A stretch of DNA of 11,401 bases from Actinomycetota bacterium (GTDB lineage Bacteria; Actinomycetota; Thermoleophilia; RBG-16-64-13): assembly GCA_023488925.1 (NCBI GenBank), contig JAMDDA010000084.1, positions 1-11,401 on the forward strand, read 5' to 3'. Shown here in pieces: positions 1-6,505 of this stretch (the first letter of the stretch is position 1; every line of letters begins with the position of its first letter). Both the position numbers and the translations under genes were made by a program. A model generated the notes under the pieces. The model ran no database searches. It was not told the origin of the DNA and saw nothing but the letters and a program-made list of their open reading frames with translations.

Positions 1-70
1 GGGAGGGGTGGATGTGCGATGCAGCCGTGCGTGGCGCAGTACCGGGTTCTTCGGCAGCCTCCTCGGTGCG

Positions 71-182
71 GTCCCCGTGGGTCCTCGTGAGGTGTGCGGC
101 CCCCGTGGGTCCTCGTGAGGTGTGCGGTCCCCGTGGGTCCTCGTGAGGTGTGCGGTCCCCGTGGGTCCTCGTGAGGTGTGCG
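71..182. repeat. Four tandem copies of a 28-bp repeat
   Basis: Four head-to-tail 28-bp units lie at 71-98, 99-126, 127-154 and 155-182, identical except that the second begins gc instead of gt. Each contains ccccgtggg followed by the imperfect palindrome cctcgtgagg. There are no spacers, so this is not CRISPR. The period is not a multiple of three and no credible reading frame crosses it. The array lies just beyond the 3' end of the minus-strand ligase gene, next to the 10-bp palindrome ggtccggacc at 182-191. No gene is seen in 1-195. Function is unknown; a transcription-end or nucleoid-protein site is possible. Confidence 0.9.
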
Positions 183-195
183 GTCCGGACCCGAA

Positions 196-1995
196 CTAGC
201 CGGCGCCGGCCTCCTTCCGGGCCTGGTCAAGCAGTTTGCGCACGCCCTCCTCTCCCGGGTAATCGCGCCGGAGGGTTTCCAGGATGGGCAGGGCTTTCCG
301 GGGCTGGCCCATCTCCAGGTACGTGATGGCCAGTAGGCTGAGGGGGTATGGGGAACCTGGAGCAATCTGGAGGGCCCGCTCGATGTGGGCGATCGCCTGC
401 TCGTATTGCTTCGCTCCCAGGAGCCCGACCCCCCATTGGAGTTCCGTGTCGGGTTCTTCCGGGTCGAGGCTCCGCGGGACGGCGTAGAAGGCATTCAGAA
501 GCGCGGCTTTCTGGGGAGAGGGGTCCTTGCTGACCTCATACGAAAGCTTCCGACCGGCAGGATAGTAGAAAGAGGGGAGGCCGGGTTTGAGTCCGTCCGC
601 TGCACTCCGCATCCTGCCCAGATCGTCGTGCAGACTCCCTTGCCGCAGTTCGAAGTCGGCCCGCAGAAAGAAGAGCGCCGGGAAGAGCAGGGCCAAGGCC
701 ACTACCGTGCCCCCGGCGAGCGAGAGCGAACGGAGGGTCTGCCTGGAGCCCGGTGTGTTTCGTGATTCCGTGGGTGAACCTCCGGCGAGACCGGCGTACA
801 GTGCGAGCAAGGGCAGCGTGCTGATGGCGAGGGGGTTGAAGAGATACGACACGGCAAGCGCGAGCGCGCCGGCATACGCCGCGCGGCGGGAGGGGTCCAG
901 CGCGCGCAGGCGGACGAGCGGGCGAAGGATAAGCCAGGCGAACACCAGCGCGAAGGGGAGCCCGTACGTCGTCGCGAGCTCCAGGGGCCAACTATGGGCG
1001 TCGGTGAAGCGCTCGAAGGCGAAGTAATCGTGAATCAACTCCGGGGTGAGGGCCCGGTAGAAGATGCGTTCGAAATTCGCCGGGCCGACGCCGAACAGGG
1101 GTCGTTGCGGGAGGGCGTCCAACGCTATCGCCCAGGCGTGCCAACGCGCTCCGTAGAGGCGCGGGTCGGTGATGTTGCGCACCTTGTAGAGTATCGATTC
1201 ACCGGGGTTGATGGCGGCGCCTGCCAGCAATCCCAGAATCAGGAGAAGGGGAAGCGGAACGAGCCATTTGCGCGGTAGGCGGCGGCCGCCGGGCACAGCC
1301 AGGAACACCAGACCCACGAGCAAACCCGCCAGCGCCGCCCGGGAGGCGGCCAGCACGACGCCCACCGCGCAGGCGGCCGCCAGGAGAAGGGCAGGTACAC
1401 GCGTCCGCAGGCGTTCCCCGTGTAGGCCCATGCCGGCGGCCAGCACAGCTCCGGCGGCCAGGTATGCGGCCAGGTGGACGGGATTGCCGAATGTCGCGCT
1501 GGGTCGCCCGCCGGTCGAGCTCGTCATGTTGTCGGACAAGGGCAGGCCCGCCAGGGCCCAGCCCGTCATGAAGAGGACCGGGAGAGAGGCCCAGGTGGCC
1601 ACGCGCACCGGATCCAGGATGGATCCCACGGGCCTCGTGAGCAGCATCCCCAGGACGTATAGGATCAGGGAATAAGCAACCACCAGGAGGCCGACCTCCT
1701 GATTCGGCCGGCCCCACAGGGAAATGCCGGGAAGGGGGCTGAAGGCGTAGGAGAGCCCGGCCAGGGCGAGGGCGACCGGCACCGCGACGAGCGGAGCGCG
1801 GGGGAGGTTGACGCCCGAGCCGGGGAGGAGGGCGGCGGAGAGCACGGTCAGCCCGGCGGCCAGTCCCACCGCGGCGATTTTCGGCGTGGAAAAGGGATGG
1901 TACACCGCGGTGCTGTAGAGAAGGGGCGCTCCGAACAAGGCGACGGTGGCAGCGGCGAGGGCGACCGACAGGGCTGGGGACGTGCGCGTCATCAT
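196..1995 (-). CDS. O-antigen ligase / oligosaccharyltransferase-like polytopic membrane protein with C-terminal TPR
   Basis: 599 residues. The N-terminal ~450 residues are a run of about ten to twelve hydrophobic segments. The Wzy_C/WaaL-type signature is visible: a conserved GRPSATFGNP loop (~163-172), SRAA (~218-221), ARWHAW (~283-288) followed by PLFGVGPANF (~299-308), and DAHS-ELATTYG (~332-345) in a large outer loop. This family joins lipid-linked glycans to lipid A, polymers or proteins, using Arg and His residues in the periplasmic loops. Residues ~515-595 form about two TPR repeats (AKQYEQAIAHIERAL, then MGQPRKALPILETL). The start at 1995 is preferred over an in-frame ATG at 2085: GAGGAAG sits 5 bases upstream, and a strong promoter lies inside the longer version. 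The gene is divergent from the minor-pilin operon, so pilin glycosylation (PglL/PilO-like) is a possible role. The substrate cannot be read from sequence. Confidence 0.88.
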   Translation of the reverse strand: MMTRTSPALSVALAAATVALFGAPLLYSTAVYHPFSTPKIAAVGLAAGLTVLSAALLPGSGVNLPRAPLVAVPVALALAGLSYAFSPLPGISLWGRPNQEVGLLVVAYSLILYVLGMLLTRPVGSILDPVRVATWASLPVLFMTGWALAGLPLSDNMTSSTGGRPSATFGNPVHLAAYLAAGAVLAAGMGLHGERLRTRVPALLLAAACAVGVVLAASRAALAGLLVGLVFLAVPGGRRLPRKWLVPLPLLLILGLLAGAAINPGESILYKVRNITDPRLYGARWHAWAIALDALPQRPLFGVGPANFERIFYRALTPELIHDYFAFERFTDAHSWPLELATTYGLPFALVFAWLILRPLVRLRALDPSRRAAYAGALALAVSYLFNPLAISTLPLLALYAGLAGGSPTESRNTPGSRQTLRSLSLAGGTVVALALLFPALFFLRADFELRQGSLHDDLGRMRSAADGLKPGLPSFYYPAGRKLSYEVSKDPSPQKAALLNAFYAVPRSLDPEEPDTELQWGVGLLGAKQYEQAIAHIERALQIAPGSPYPLSLLAITYLEMGQPRKALPILETLRRDYPGEEGVRKLLDQARKEAGAG

Positions 1996-2044
1996 GGTCT
2001 TCCTCGGGTGTGTTCGGAGGTTCCGGCTGAACGGGGCGGCGTCA

Positions 2045-2073
2045 AGAGTAGAGGGCGGTGTCAGGGGTGTCAA
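2045..2073 (-). promoter_or_regulatory. Sigma-70-type promoter for the ligase gene
   Basis: On the minus strand a perfect TTGACA -35 (2073-2068) is followed, after exactly 17 bases, by TACTCT as -10 (2050-2045). Transcription would start near 2038, giving a leader of about 43 bases that ends in the GAGGAAG ribosome binding site before the ATG at 1995. This is the best -35/-10 pair I found in the window. Confidence 0.7.
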
Positions 2074-2112
2074 CCGACTCGCCATACGAGCGCCCGGCGG
2101 CCGGCTCGAGCC

Positions 2113-2193
2113 CGCCGGTGGCGACGAGCGCTCCGGCGAGCGCGCGTACCGGGCCCTGCATGTGGGCGGCGGGGCGCCGGTGGCGACGAGCGC
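2113..2193. repeat. Pair of 19-bp direct repeats in the divergent intergenic region
   Basis: The sequence cgccggtggcgacgagcgc occurs perfectly at 2113-2131 and 2175-2193, 62 bp apart start to start. They lie between the ligase promoter and the prepilin operon, in the 265-bp gap (1996-2260) that otherwise holds no gene. The spacing is close to six helical turns, so both copies would face the same side of the DNA. A shared operator is possible; a chance GC-rich duplication is the alternative. Confidence 0.55.
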
Positions 2194-2248
2194 CCGGGGA
2201 GCGCCCTTCTGCTACCAACGTCGTATCGTCGCTGCGACCGGTGTCTTG

Positions 2249-2254
2249 TACGCT
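2249..2254 (+). promoter_or_regulatory. Possible -10 box of a leaderless prepilin operon
   Basis: TACGCT ends exactly six bases before the ATG at 2261, which would place the transcription start on the ATG itself. There is no Shine-Dalgarno sequence before this ATG, consistent with a leaderless mRNA. No convincing -35 is seen 16-18 bases upstream, so the call rests on the -10 and on the same arrangement at other genes here. Confidence 0.35.
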
Positions 2255-2260
2255 GCGGGC

Positions 2261-2734
2261 ATGCATGCCCCACCGGTCATTCGTCGGCCCGGAGGCGCGG
2301 GCCACACGCTCGCCGAGCTGCTGGTTGCTCTCGGCATTTTGGCGGTCTGCGCGACGGGAGCGGTGATCGGGCTGGGGCACGTCACCGCGCAGGCCGGGGC
2401 CCGCGGAGCGGCGCAGGTGTTCCAGGCCGCCGTCAGCCAGGCACAGGCCCAGGCCGCATGGTGCGGCGGCCCGGTGGAGCTTCGCCTCGACCACCGCGGT
2501 ATCGCCCTGGGGCGACCGGCCGCACCCGCCCAGGTCTACAGTTTCGGCGGGCCGGCTCCCCAACCCCGGGCCAACATCCTCCGCTGGCAGGAAGCGGGTG
2601 GAGTCCACCTGCACTTCGCCGCCCCCTTCGGGTCACCCGACGGCGCCGGCACTGTGTCTTTCTCCGCCCCGGCCGGGGACATCGCGGTCGTAGTGCGCGC
2701 GGAGAGCGGTCTCACCTGGAGGACCTCGCGGTGA
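2261..2734 (+). CDS. GspH/FimT-like minor type IV prepilin
   Basis: 157 residues with a class III (prepilin) signal: a 14-residue basic leader ending in Gly14, then HTLAELLVALGILAV, with Glu19 at mature position +5 and a hydrophobic helix to about residue 35. Prepilin peptidase (PilD) would cut G14/H15; a +1 His is unusual where Phe is the rule. The ~120-residue remainder is low in helix-forming patterns and could be the beta-rich pseudopilin head of GspH/FimT. It is the first of four overlapping prepilin genes, so it is probably part of the initiation complex of a type IV pilus or type II-like secretion pseudopilus. The ATG at 2261 places the leader at normal length; the open frame extends upstream to 1946 but loses prepilin architecture. 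The exact subfamily is assigned mainly by gene order. Confidence 0.82.
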   Translation: MHAPPVIRRPGGAGHTLAELLVALGILAVCATGAVIGLGHVTAQAGARGAAQVFQAAVSQAQAQAAWCGGPVELRLDHRGIALGRPAAPAQVYSFGGPAPQPRANILRWQEAGGVHLHFAAPFGSPDGAGTVSFSAPAGDIAVVVRAESGLTWRTSR

Positions 2735-3477
2735 GACTCCGGCCTTTCGTCCACGGCGGCGGGCATCGCGCCGCCGAACGGGCCGACCGAGGGGTCGTGC
2801 TCATGGAGGTCGTGGTGGCCGCCGGGCTCCTGCTGATCTTGATCGTGCCGCTGGTGCAGGGGATGCTGTCGTTACGAGACGCGTCTCTCCACCTCGATGC
2901 CCAGGCCGCCGCCGGCGCGGGTGGCGTCGGGGGCAACGACCGCTGGTGGTGGGGTGCGCCGGTTGTGGCGGATTGCACGGTTTCCGGGCGAAGCCTGCGT
3001 GTGGTGGCCGACGCAGGGGGGCGGGCGACTCCGCTGTCGGTCGGTTTTTGGGCGGATGGGTGGCTTGTGGGGGAAGTGAATGCGACCGGAGCGGAGGAGC
3101 TTCTCTGGCCGATACCATCCGACCTCTGGACCCAAGGGGGTGAGGTGACCGTGCGGGTCCGAAGACCCCACGGAGCCTGGGGTGTTCCGTGGAGAATAGC
3201 CCTGGCCCCGGGCGGGGTTCCCACACAGACGGCGCCAGGAGCGGCCGGTTCGGATGGCGGGGGAGCGTGTCCGGCCTCGGGGTTGGTCATCGTGCATCTG
3301 CCGGCGGGCGGAGTGGGCACGGTGGAGATAACGGCGGCGAGCCAGGTGACCGAGGTACGCACCTTCCGCGGGCCCGCCGTGGGAACGCCGCCGGCGGGAA
3401 ACCAGTTCGAAACCCGTTACGCCGGGCGGAGCCAGAGCGGAGTCGTGTGGGAGGGCGGCGTCCATGTGTACTACTAG
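2731..3477 (+). CDS. PilV/GspI-like minor type IV prepilin
   Basis: 248 residues. It begins at a GTG overlapping the previous stop (GTGA), with GGAGGA at 2718-2723 as ribosome binding site, so it is translationally coupled. The prepilin motif is G21/VVLMEVVVAAGLLLILIVP: Val at +1, Glu26 at +5, and a hydrophobic helix to about residue 45. The head is long for this class, rich in Gly, Trp and Val, with short beta-strand patterns and two cysteines (in ADCTVSG and GACPASG) that could form a disulfide. The adjacent PilW- and PilX-like genes support the PilV/GspI assignment. The open frame continues far upstream of 2731, but that part is the shadow of other genes. Confidence 0.82.
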   Translation: MRLRPFVHGGGHRAAERADRGVVLMEVVVAAGLLLILIVPLVQGMLSLRDASLHLDAQAAAGAGGVGGNDRWWWGAPVVADCTVSGRSLRVVADAGGRATPLSVGFWADGWLVGEVNATGAEELLWPIPSDLWTQGGEVTVRVRRPHGAWGVPWRIALAPGGVPTQTAPGAAGSDGGGACPASGLVIVHLPAGGVGTVEITAASQVTEVRTFRGPAVGTPPAGNQFETRYAGRSQSGVVWEGGVHVYY

Positions 3478-4084
3478 CCCGGGACTCCGCGCGGTGAGTC
3501 GGCCTCTGCAAACCGGGTTCACGCTGGTCGAGGTCCTGGTCGGCGCGCTGCTCGCTCTGGTGCTGTTCGCCCTCATGTTTCCGGTTTGGGAACGTCTGCA
3601 GCAGATCGCCGGCGACGATACCGAGCACGCCGTGGCGGTTACGCAGACCCGCGTCGTCGTTGCCCGCTTCGAGCGAGACATGCGGTGCGCCTCCGCCGTC
3701 GACACTGCGGGAGCGGAGTGCCGGGTAGTGCTCGACGCTGCCCCCTCTCGTCTCGTGCTCCTAAGCCGCCCGGGGAGGGAAGCGGCTCCGGAGCTCATCG
3801 AATGGGAGATCGCCGGGTCTTCGCTCATGCGCAGAAGGGGCCCTTGGCCGGGAAGTGTGCCCGGCGATTTCCCGAAGAACCTCTTCACCGATCACAAGAC
3901 CATGCTCGAGGGAGTCGCGGCCGCATCCTTCTTTTACGATGGCACCGGTTTCTCCGGCGTCTCCCGGGTCCCCGCGGAACGGGCCGGCGATGTTCGCCGC
4001 GTGACGCTCAGTCTTCGCCTGCAACCCGGCGGAGACAGGGCCCGCCCGGTCCCGCTGCGTGCGCATGCGGCGGTGGCCCGGTGA
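3464..4084 (+). CDS. PilW/GspJ-like minor type IV prepilin
   Basis: 206 residues. Its ATG lies 14 bases inside the end of the preceding gene, with gggagg about nine bases upstream as ribosome binding site. The prepilin site is textbook: QTG18/FTLVEVLVGALLALVLFAL, Phe at +1 and Glu23 at +5. The remainder (SRLVLLSRPG, ELIEWEIAGSSLMRRRGPW, SFFYDGTGF, VRRVTLSLRL) follows the PilW/GspJ pattern, in which a strand-rich head asks whether values make a line or a residue pair and ends with a variable tail. Such minor pilins form the tip complex that primes pilus or pseudopilus assembly at the inner membrane. The subfamily call rests on position in the operon and these strand patterns. Confidence 0.85.
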   Translation: MCTTSPGLRAVSRPLQTGFTLVEVLVGALLALVLFALMFPVWERLQQIAGDDTEHAVAVTQTRVVVARFERDMRCASAVDTAGAECRVVLDAAPSRLVLLSRPGREAAPELIEWEIAGSSLMRRRGPWPGSVPGDFPKNLFTDHKTMLEGVAAASFFYDGTGFSGVSRVPAERAGDVRRVTLSLRLQPGGDRARPVPLRAHAAVAR

Positions 4085-4989
4085 GAGGTGACCGCGGGTC
4101 GGTGCTGCTGATCGTGCTCGTGCTGTGTCTGGGCGCTGCCGTGGTGCTGGGCACCTGGGCCACGGTGGGTGCGGTGGAAGCCGGGGTTCTCGACACGGAG
4201 CGGGAGGGTCGTGCCCGCTTGCAGGCCGCGGAGGACGGACTGACGCAGCTGGCTGCCAGGGCTCAGGATGCATGGGGCCCAGAGACCTATCCTTTGTCTC
4301 CGCAAGGCGAAGGGCGCCTCGCCGCCGACGAGAACGCGGACATCCTCCACGGGGAGGTACGGATGGATGCAGCCGACGGGGCACCCGACCTGGTCGCCGA
4401 CCTCGAGCGCGGCCGGGACGGTTTGGAGCTGCCCCGCTGCGCCCTGGCGGCCGCGGAGCTGCGCTTCGCCGCGGGGCGCACTGAGGCCGCCGTGATCGGG
4501 GATGGAGCGGAGGGAGACCCGGTCACGGTGCGCCTGGGTTCCGCACTGTTCAGCGGAGAGCTCGTGAGGGGAAGCGTGACCGTGCCCGCCGCCGGCGGGT
4601 GGGCACTCGACGAAGGTACGCTCCTTCTCTTGCAGGAGGCGGGGCGAGGCGGCGCTGCCTCGGTCGTGTCTATCACGTCGTCCGTGGGCGGGTGGGCGAC
4701 GCTGCCCGCAGGTGAGCTCGGCCGCTCCGGAGAACGGCCGGCGATTGTGCTCGTGACCGGTGGAGCTGGGTTGGACCTCTCCGGTGCGGGCGATGTCTAC
4801 GGCGTCGTCCTCGTCGATGGCGGGGACCTCCGCCTCGACGGCGCGACCGTTCACGGTCTGGTCATGGTCGAAGGCTACGCCGATGCCGGCGTCAGCGGCC
4901 GGATCGTCTACTCGGAGTCGGTGCGATCCTGGGCCCGTTTCGCCTCGCTGACCAGGGTGCGCCTGGTGCCCGGGAGCCGGCGGGAATGA
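4081..4989 (+). CDS. PilX/GspK-like pilus-assembly protein with repetitive C-terminal domain
   Basis: 302 residues, starting at a GTG that overlaps the previous stop (GTGA). The short leader MRGDRG is followed by SVLLIVLVLCLGAAVVLG, so cleavage would fall at G6/S7. There is no Glu at +5 (Ile instead), as is typical of PilX-type proteins. After the helix comes a soluble part with DTEREGRARLQAAEDGLTQLA (~35-56), like the AE-rich start of PilX heads. The C-terminal ~70 residues (DLSGAGDVYGVVLVDGGDLRLDG, then VHGLVMVEG) read as short repeated beta-strands of the kind seen in polymer-forming or DUF4900-type pilus proteins. It is the last gene of the operon and ends 14 bases from the convergent oxidoreductase gene. 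The family is well supported; exact partners are unknown. Confidence 0.8.
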   Translation: MRGDRGSVLLIVLVLCLGAAVVLGTWATVGAVEAGVLDTEREGRARLQAAEDGLTQLAARAQDAWGPETYPLSPQGEGRLAADENADILHGEVRMDAADGAPDLVADLERGRDGLELPRCALAAAELRFAAGRTEAAVIGDGAEGDPVTVRLGSALFSGELVRGSVTVPAAGGWALDEGTLLLLQEAGRGGAASVVSITSSVGGWATLPAGELGRSGERPAIVLVTGGAGLDLSGAGDVYGVVLVDGGDLRLDGATVHGLVMVEGYADAGVSGRIVYSESVRSWARFASLTRVRLVPGSRRE

Positions 4990-5003
4990 AGGCGATTCCG
5001 GCT

Positions 5004-5993
5004 TCAGCGCAGGGCTTCCAGTGCCTTGCGGGCCCACGCGGGATCCTTGAGCTGGGCCCGTCCCACACATACCAGGTCGACGAGGCCCTCCCGGATCATG
5101 CGGTCGGCGATGAGAGGATCGGTAATACCGCCGACGCCGGCAACCGGTATCGTCACCGCCCGGCGCACGATGGAGGCGGCCTCCACGAAAAACCCCTGCC
5201 CGGTGCGGTCGGCCGGGCGCGAACCGCAGAGCCCGCCGCTGACGTCGAGCAGGTCGACACCGGCCTCGACGAGCCGCGGAGCGAACCGAGCGGCCTCGTG
5301 GGGAGTCAATCCGCCGTCGACACCGTCGTCGGCTCCGAAGCGATAGAGCAAGAGGGCGCTCGGACCCAGGGCCGCACGTACGGCTCGCAGGGTCTCCAAG
5401 GGAAGACGCAGCCGCCCGTCGACACTGCCGCCGTAGGCGTCGCTGCGGCGGTTCGTGAAGGGCGAGGTGAACTCGTTGAGCAGGTAGCCGTGGGCCCCGT
5501 GTACCTCGACGCCGTCGAAGCCGGCGGCCAGGGCCCGCCGGGCGGCCGCTGCGAAAAGGCCGGGAATCTCCTGGATCTCCGCCGGCGTCATGGGGCGAGG
5601 GTCCTCGGCATCGCCCGGCACCCGTATGTCCGAGGGGCCCAAGGGCTCGGCACCGGTGGCGGAAGAGGGGCAGCGTGCCCCGCCATGGGTGATCTGAGCG
5701 ATCGCCACGGCATTCCCCTCGTGAATAGCGGCGGCGATGCGGGCCAGGCCGGCCACGTGTTCGTCTCGGGCGATGCCGAGCTGGTGCGGGTCGACTCGTC
5801 CCCGAGGGGTGACGTAGGCATGCTCGACGATGACCATCCCCTGACCGCCGGCGGCATGTCGGCGGTAATGTTCGACCAGGCGGTCGGAGACGCGTCCTTC
5901 GTCGTCGCAGAGGTTGTTGGCCATGGGAGGCATCACGATGCGGTTGCGCAACGTGTGGCTCCGTAGGGGAAGGGGAGTCGAGAGTGTGGGCAT
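5004..5993 (-). CDS. Old Yellow Enzyme-family NADH:flavin (FMN) oxidoreductase
   Basis: 329 residues, a single FMN-binding TIM barrel. Visible motifs are RNRIVMPPM (~16-24), AQITHGGAR (~99-107, Gln100 contacting flavin), and the family signature GVEVHGAHGYLLNEFTSPFTNRRSDAYGGS (161-190). The latter includes the His165/His168 pair that normally binds the substrate carbonyl. LYRFGADD (~216-223) supplies the FMN-phosphate-side Arg, and GVGGI plus VCVGRAQLKDP (~287-318) complete the barrel. It lacks the second FAD and 4Fe-4S half of 2,4-dienoyl-CoA reductase, so it is the short ene-reductase form acting on activated C=C bonds. The start has GAGGAG six bases upstream. It converges on the pilin operon and is divergent from the next gene. 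The natural substrate is unknown. Confidence 0.92.
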   Translation of the reverse strand: MPTLSTPLPLRSHTLRNRIVMPPMANNLCDDEGRVSDRLVEHYRRHAAGGQGMVIVEHAYVTPRGRVDPHQLGIARDEHVAGLARIAAAIHEGNAVAIAQITHGGARCPSSATGAEPLGPSDIRVPGDAEDPRPMTPAEIQEIPGLFAAAARRALAAGFDGVEVHGAHGYLLNEFTSPFTNRRSDAYGGSVDGRLRLPLETLRAVRAALGPSALLLYRFGADDGVDGGLTPHEAARFAPRLVEAGVDLLDVSGGLCGSRPADRTGQGFFVEAASIVRRAVTIPVAGVGGITDPLIADRMIREGLVDLVCVGRAQLKDPAWARKALEALR

Positions 5994-6047
5994 GTCTGTC
6001 TCCTCGGGTCGGGGTGGTCGATCGCCTGCAGCGGGTGGATCGAGCCG

Positions 6048-6079
6048 CGGGTGTATAATCCGGCGGGTGTATAATCCGG
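6048..6079 (+). promoter_or_regulatory. Perfect 16-bp tandem duplication carrying two consensus TATAAT boxes
   Basis: The 16-mer cgggtgtataatccgg is present twice without a gap (6048-6063 and 6064-6079). Each copy holds a perfect TATAAT, at 6054-6059 and 6070-6075. The downstream box ends seven bases before the ATG at 6083, which would yield a leaderless mRNA; the upstream box would give a leader of about 16 bases. The heptamer gcgggtg recurs at 6031, 6047 and 6063 with the same 16-base step. No consensus -35 is visible. No ribosome binding site precedes 6083, which supports the leaderless reading. Confidence 0.75.
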
Positions 6080-6082
6080 CCT

Positions 6083-6502
6083 ATGTTCACGCCATCATAC
6101 GACGGTTCCGGGGACGGTTTCAAAGAGAACCGGGTCGAGTGTCGCGCGTGCGGCGTCGTTTGCGAGCGCGTCGTGCGTCCCGTACAGTGTCTTCGCTCCG
6201 GGTGCCGCTATGTCTACGCGTATGAGGATGGTCCCACCACCTACTTCGGCTGCGTGGAGAAGATCTTCGGAGCGGAGCTCGACATCGCGCCCTTCCACTC
6301 GAACCCGGCGCGCGACGTGTACGGAGCCCTCAAGATCCGCCGGGCTCCCCTGCCGGAGTGCCGGGCGCAGGTGGAGCAGGCGTACGGTTTCCGATACACG
6401 TGGCAAGGGTGCCACAACCCCATCTTCTTGCAGTCCCCGACCAGCTGGGCTCCGGAGGCGGTGCGCCGCCTCGTCGAGGGTCCGAGCGAGGCGAACGGGT
6501 AG
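6083..6502 (+). CDS. Cys-rich zinc-ribbon-like protein of unknown function
   Basis: 139 residues, soluble, with no signal peptide. The N-terminal half is Cys-rich: C20-x2-C23-x3-C27, then C36-x4-C41 and C57, continuing as RYVYAYEDGPTTYFGCVEKIFG. Further Cys at 93 and 110 (WQGCHNP) could complete a second metal site. I recall similar unannotated proteins from deep-branching Actinomycetota, but can name no family. It is the first gene of a pair with RNase Z, whose start lies three bases after this stop, so the two are almost certainly co-transcribed. A role in RNA metabolism would be a guess from context. Expression is probably from the duplicated TATAAT promoter with the ATG at or near the 5' end. 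Confidence 0.8.
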   Translation: MFTPSYDGSGDGFKENRVECRACGVVCERVVRPVQCLRSGCRYVYAYEDGPTTYFGCVEKIFGAELDIAPFHSNPARDVYGALKIRRAPLPECRAQVEQAYGFRYTWQGCHNPIFLQSPTSWAPEAVRRLVEGPSEANG

Positions 6503-6505
6503 GGA

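Noticed and set aside
71..182. CRISPR array (28-bp repeats)
   Set aside because: The units are contiguous, with no spacers and no cas genes nearby.
1996..2085. N-terminal extension of the ligase protein by 30 residues
   Set aside because: The TTGACA/TACTCT promoter lies within it, and the ATG at 1995 has a good ribosome binding site and starts just before the first membrane segment.
1897..2730. Upstream part of the 526-residue open frame containing the second prepilin
   Set aside because: It is Arg/Gly-rich shadow sequence over the ligase start, promoter region and first prepilin; the prepilin leader and ribosome binding site fix the start at 2731.
2731..2766. GTG at 2731 as an internal codon, with a later start for the second prepilin
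   Set aside because: GGAGGA at proper spacing and the GTGA overlap with the previous stop match the coupling seen again at 4081.
4983..4999. GGAAT/ATTCC hairpin between the convergent pilin operon and oxidoreductase
   Set aside because: A five-pair stem with a seven-base loop and no T run; too weak to call a terminator.
3934..6123. 729-residue open frame on the minus strand
   Set aside because: It crosses the pilin operon and the oxidoreductase gene in a shadow frame, is Arg/Pro/Gly-rich and lacks any domain, while the overlapped genes have clear motifs.
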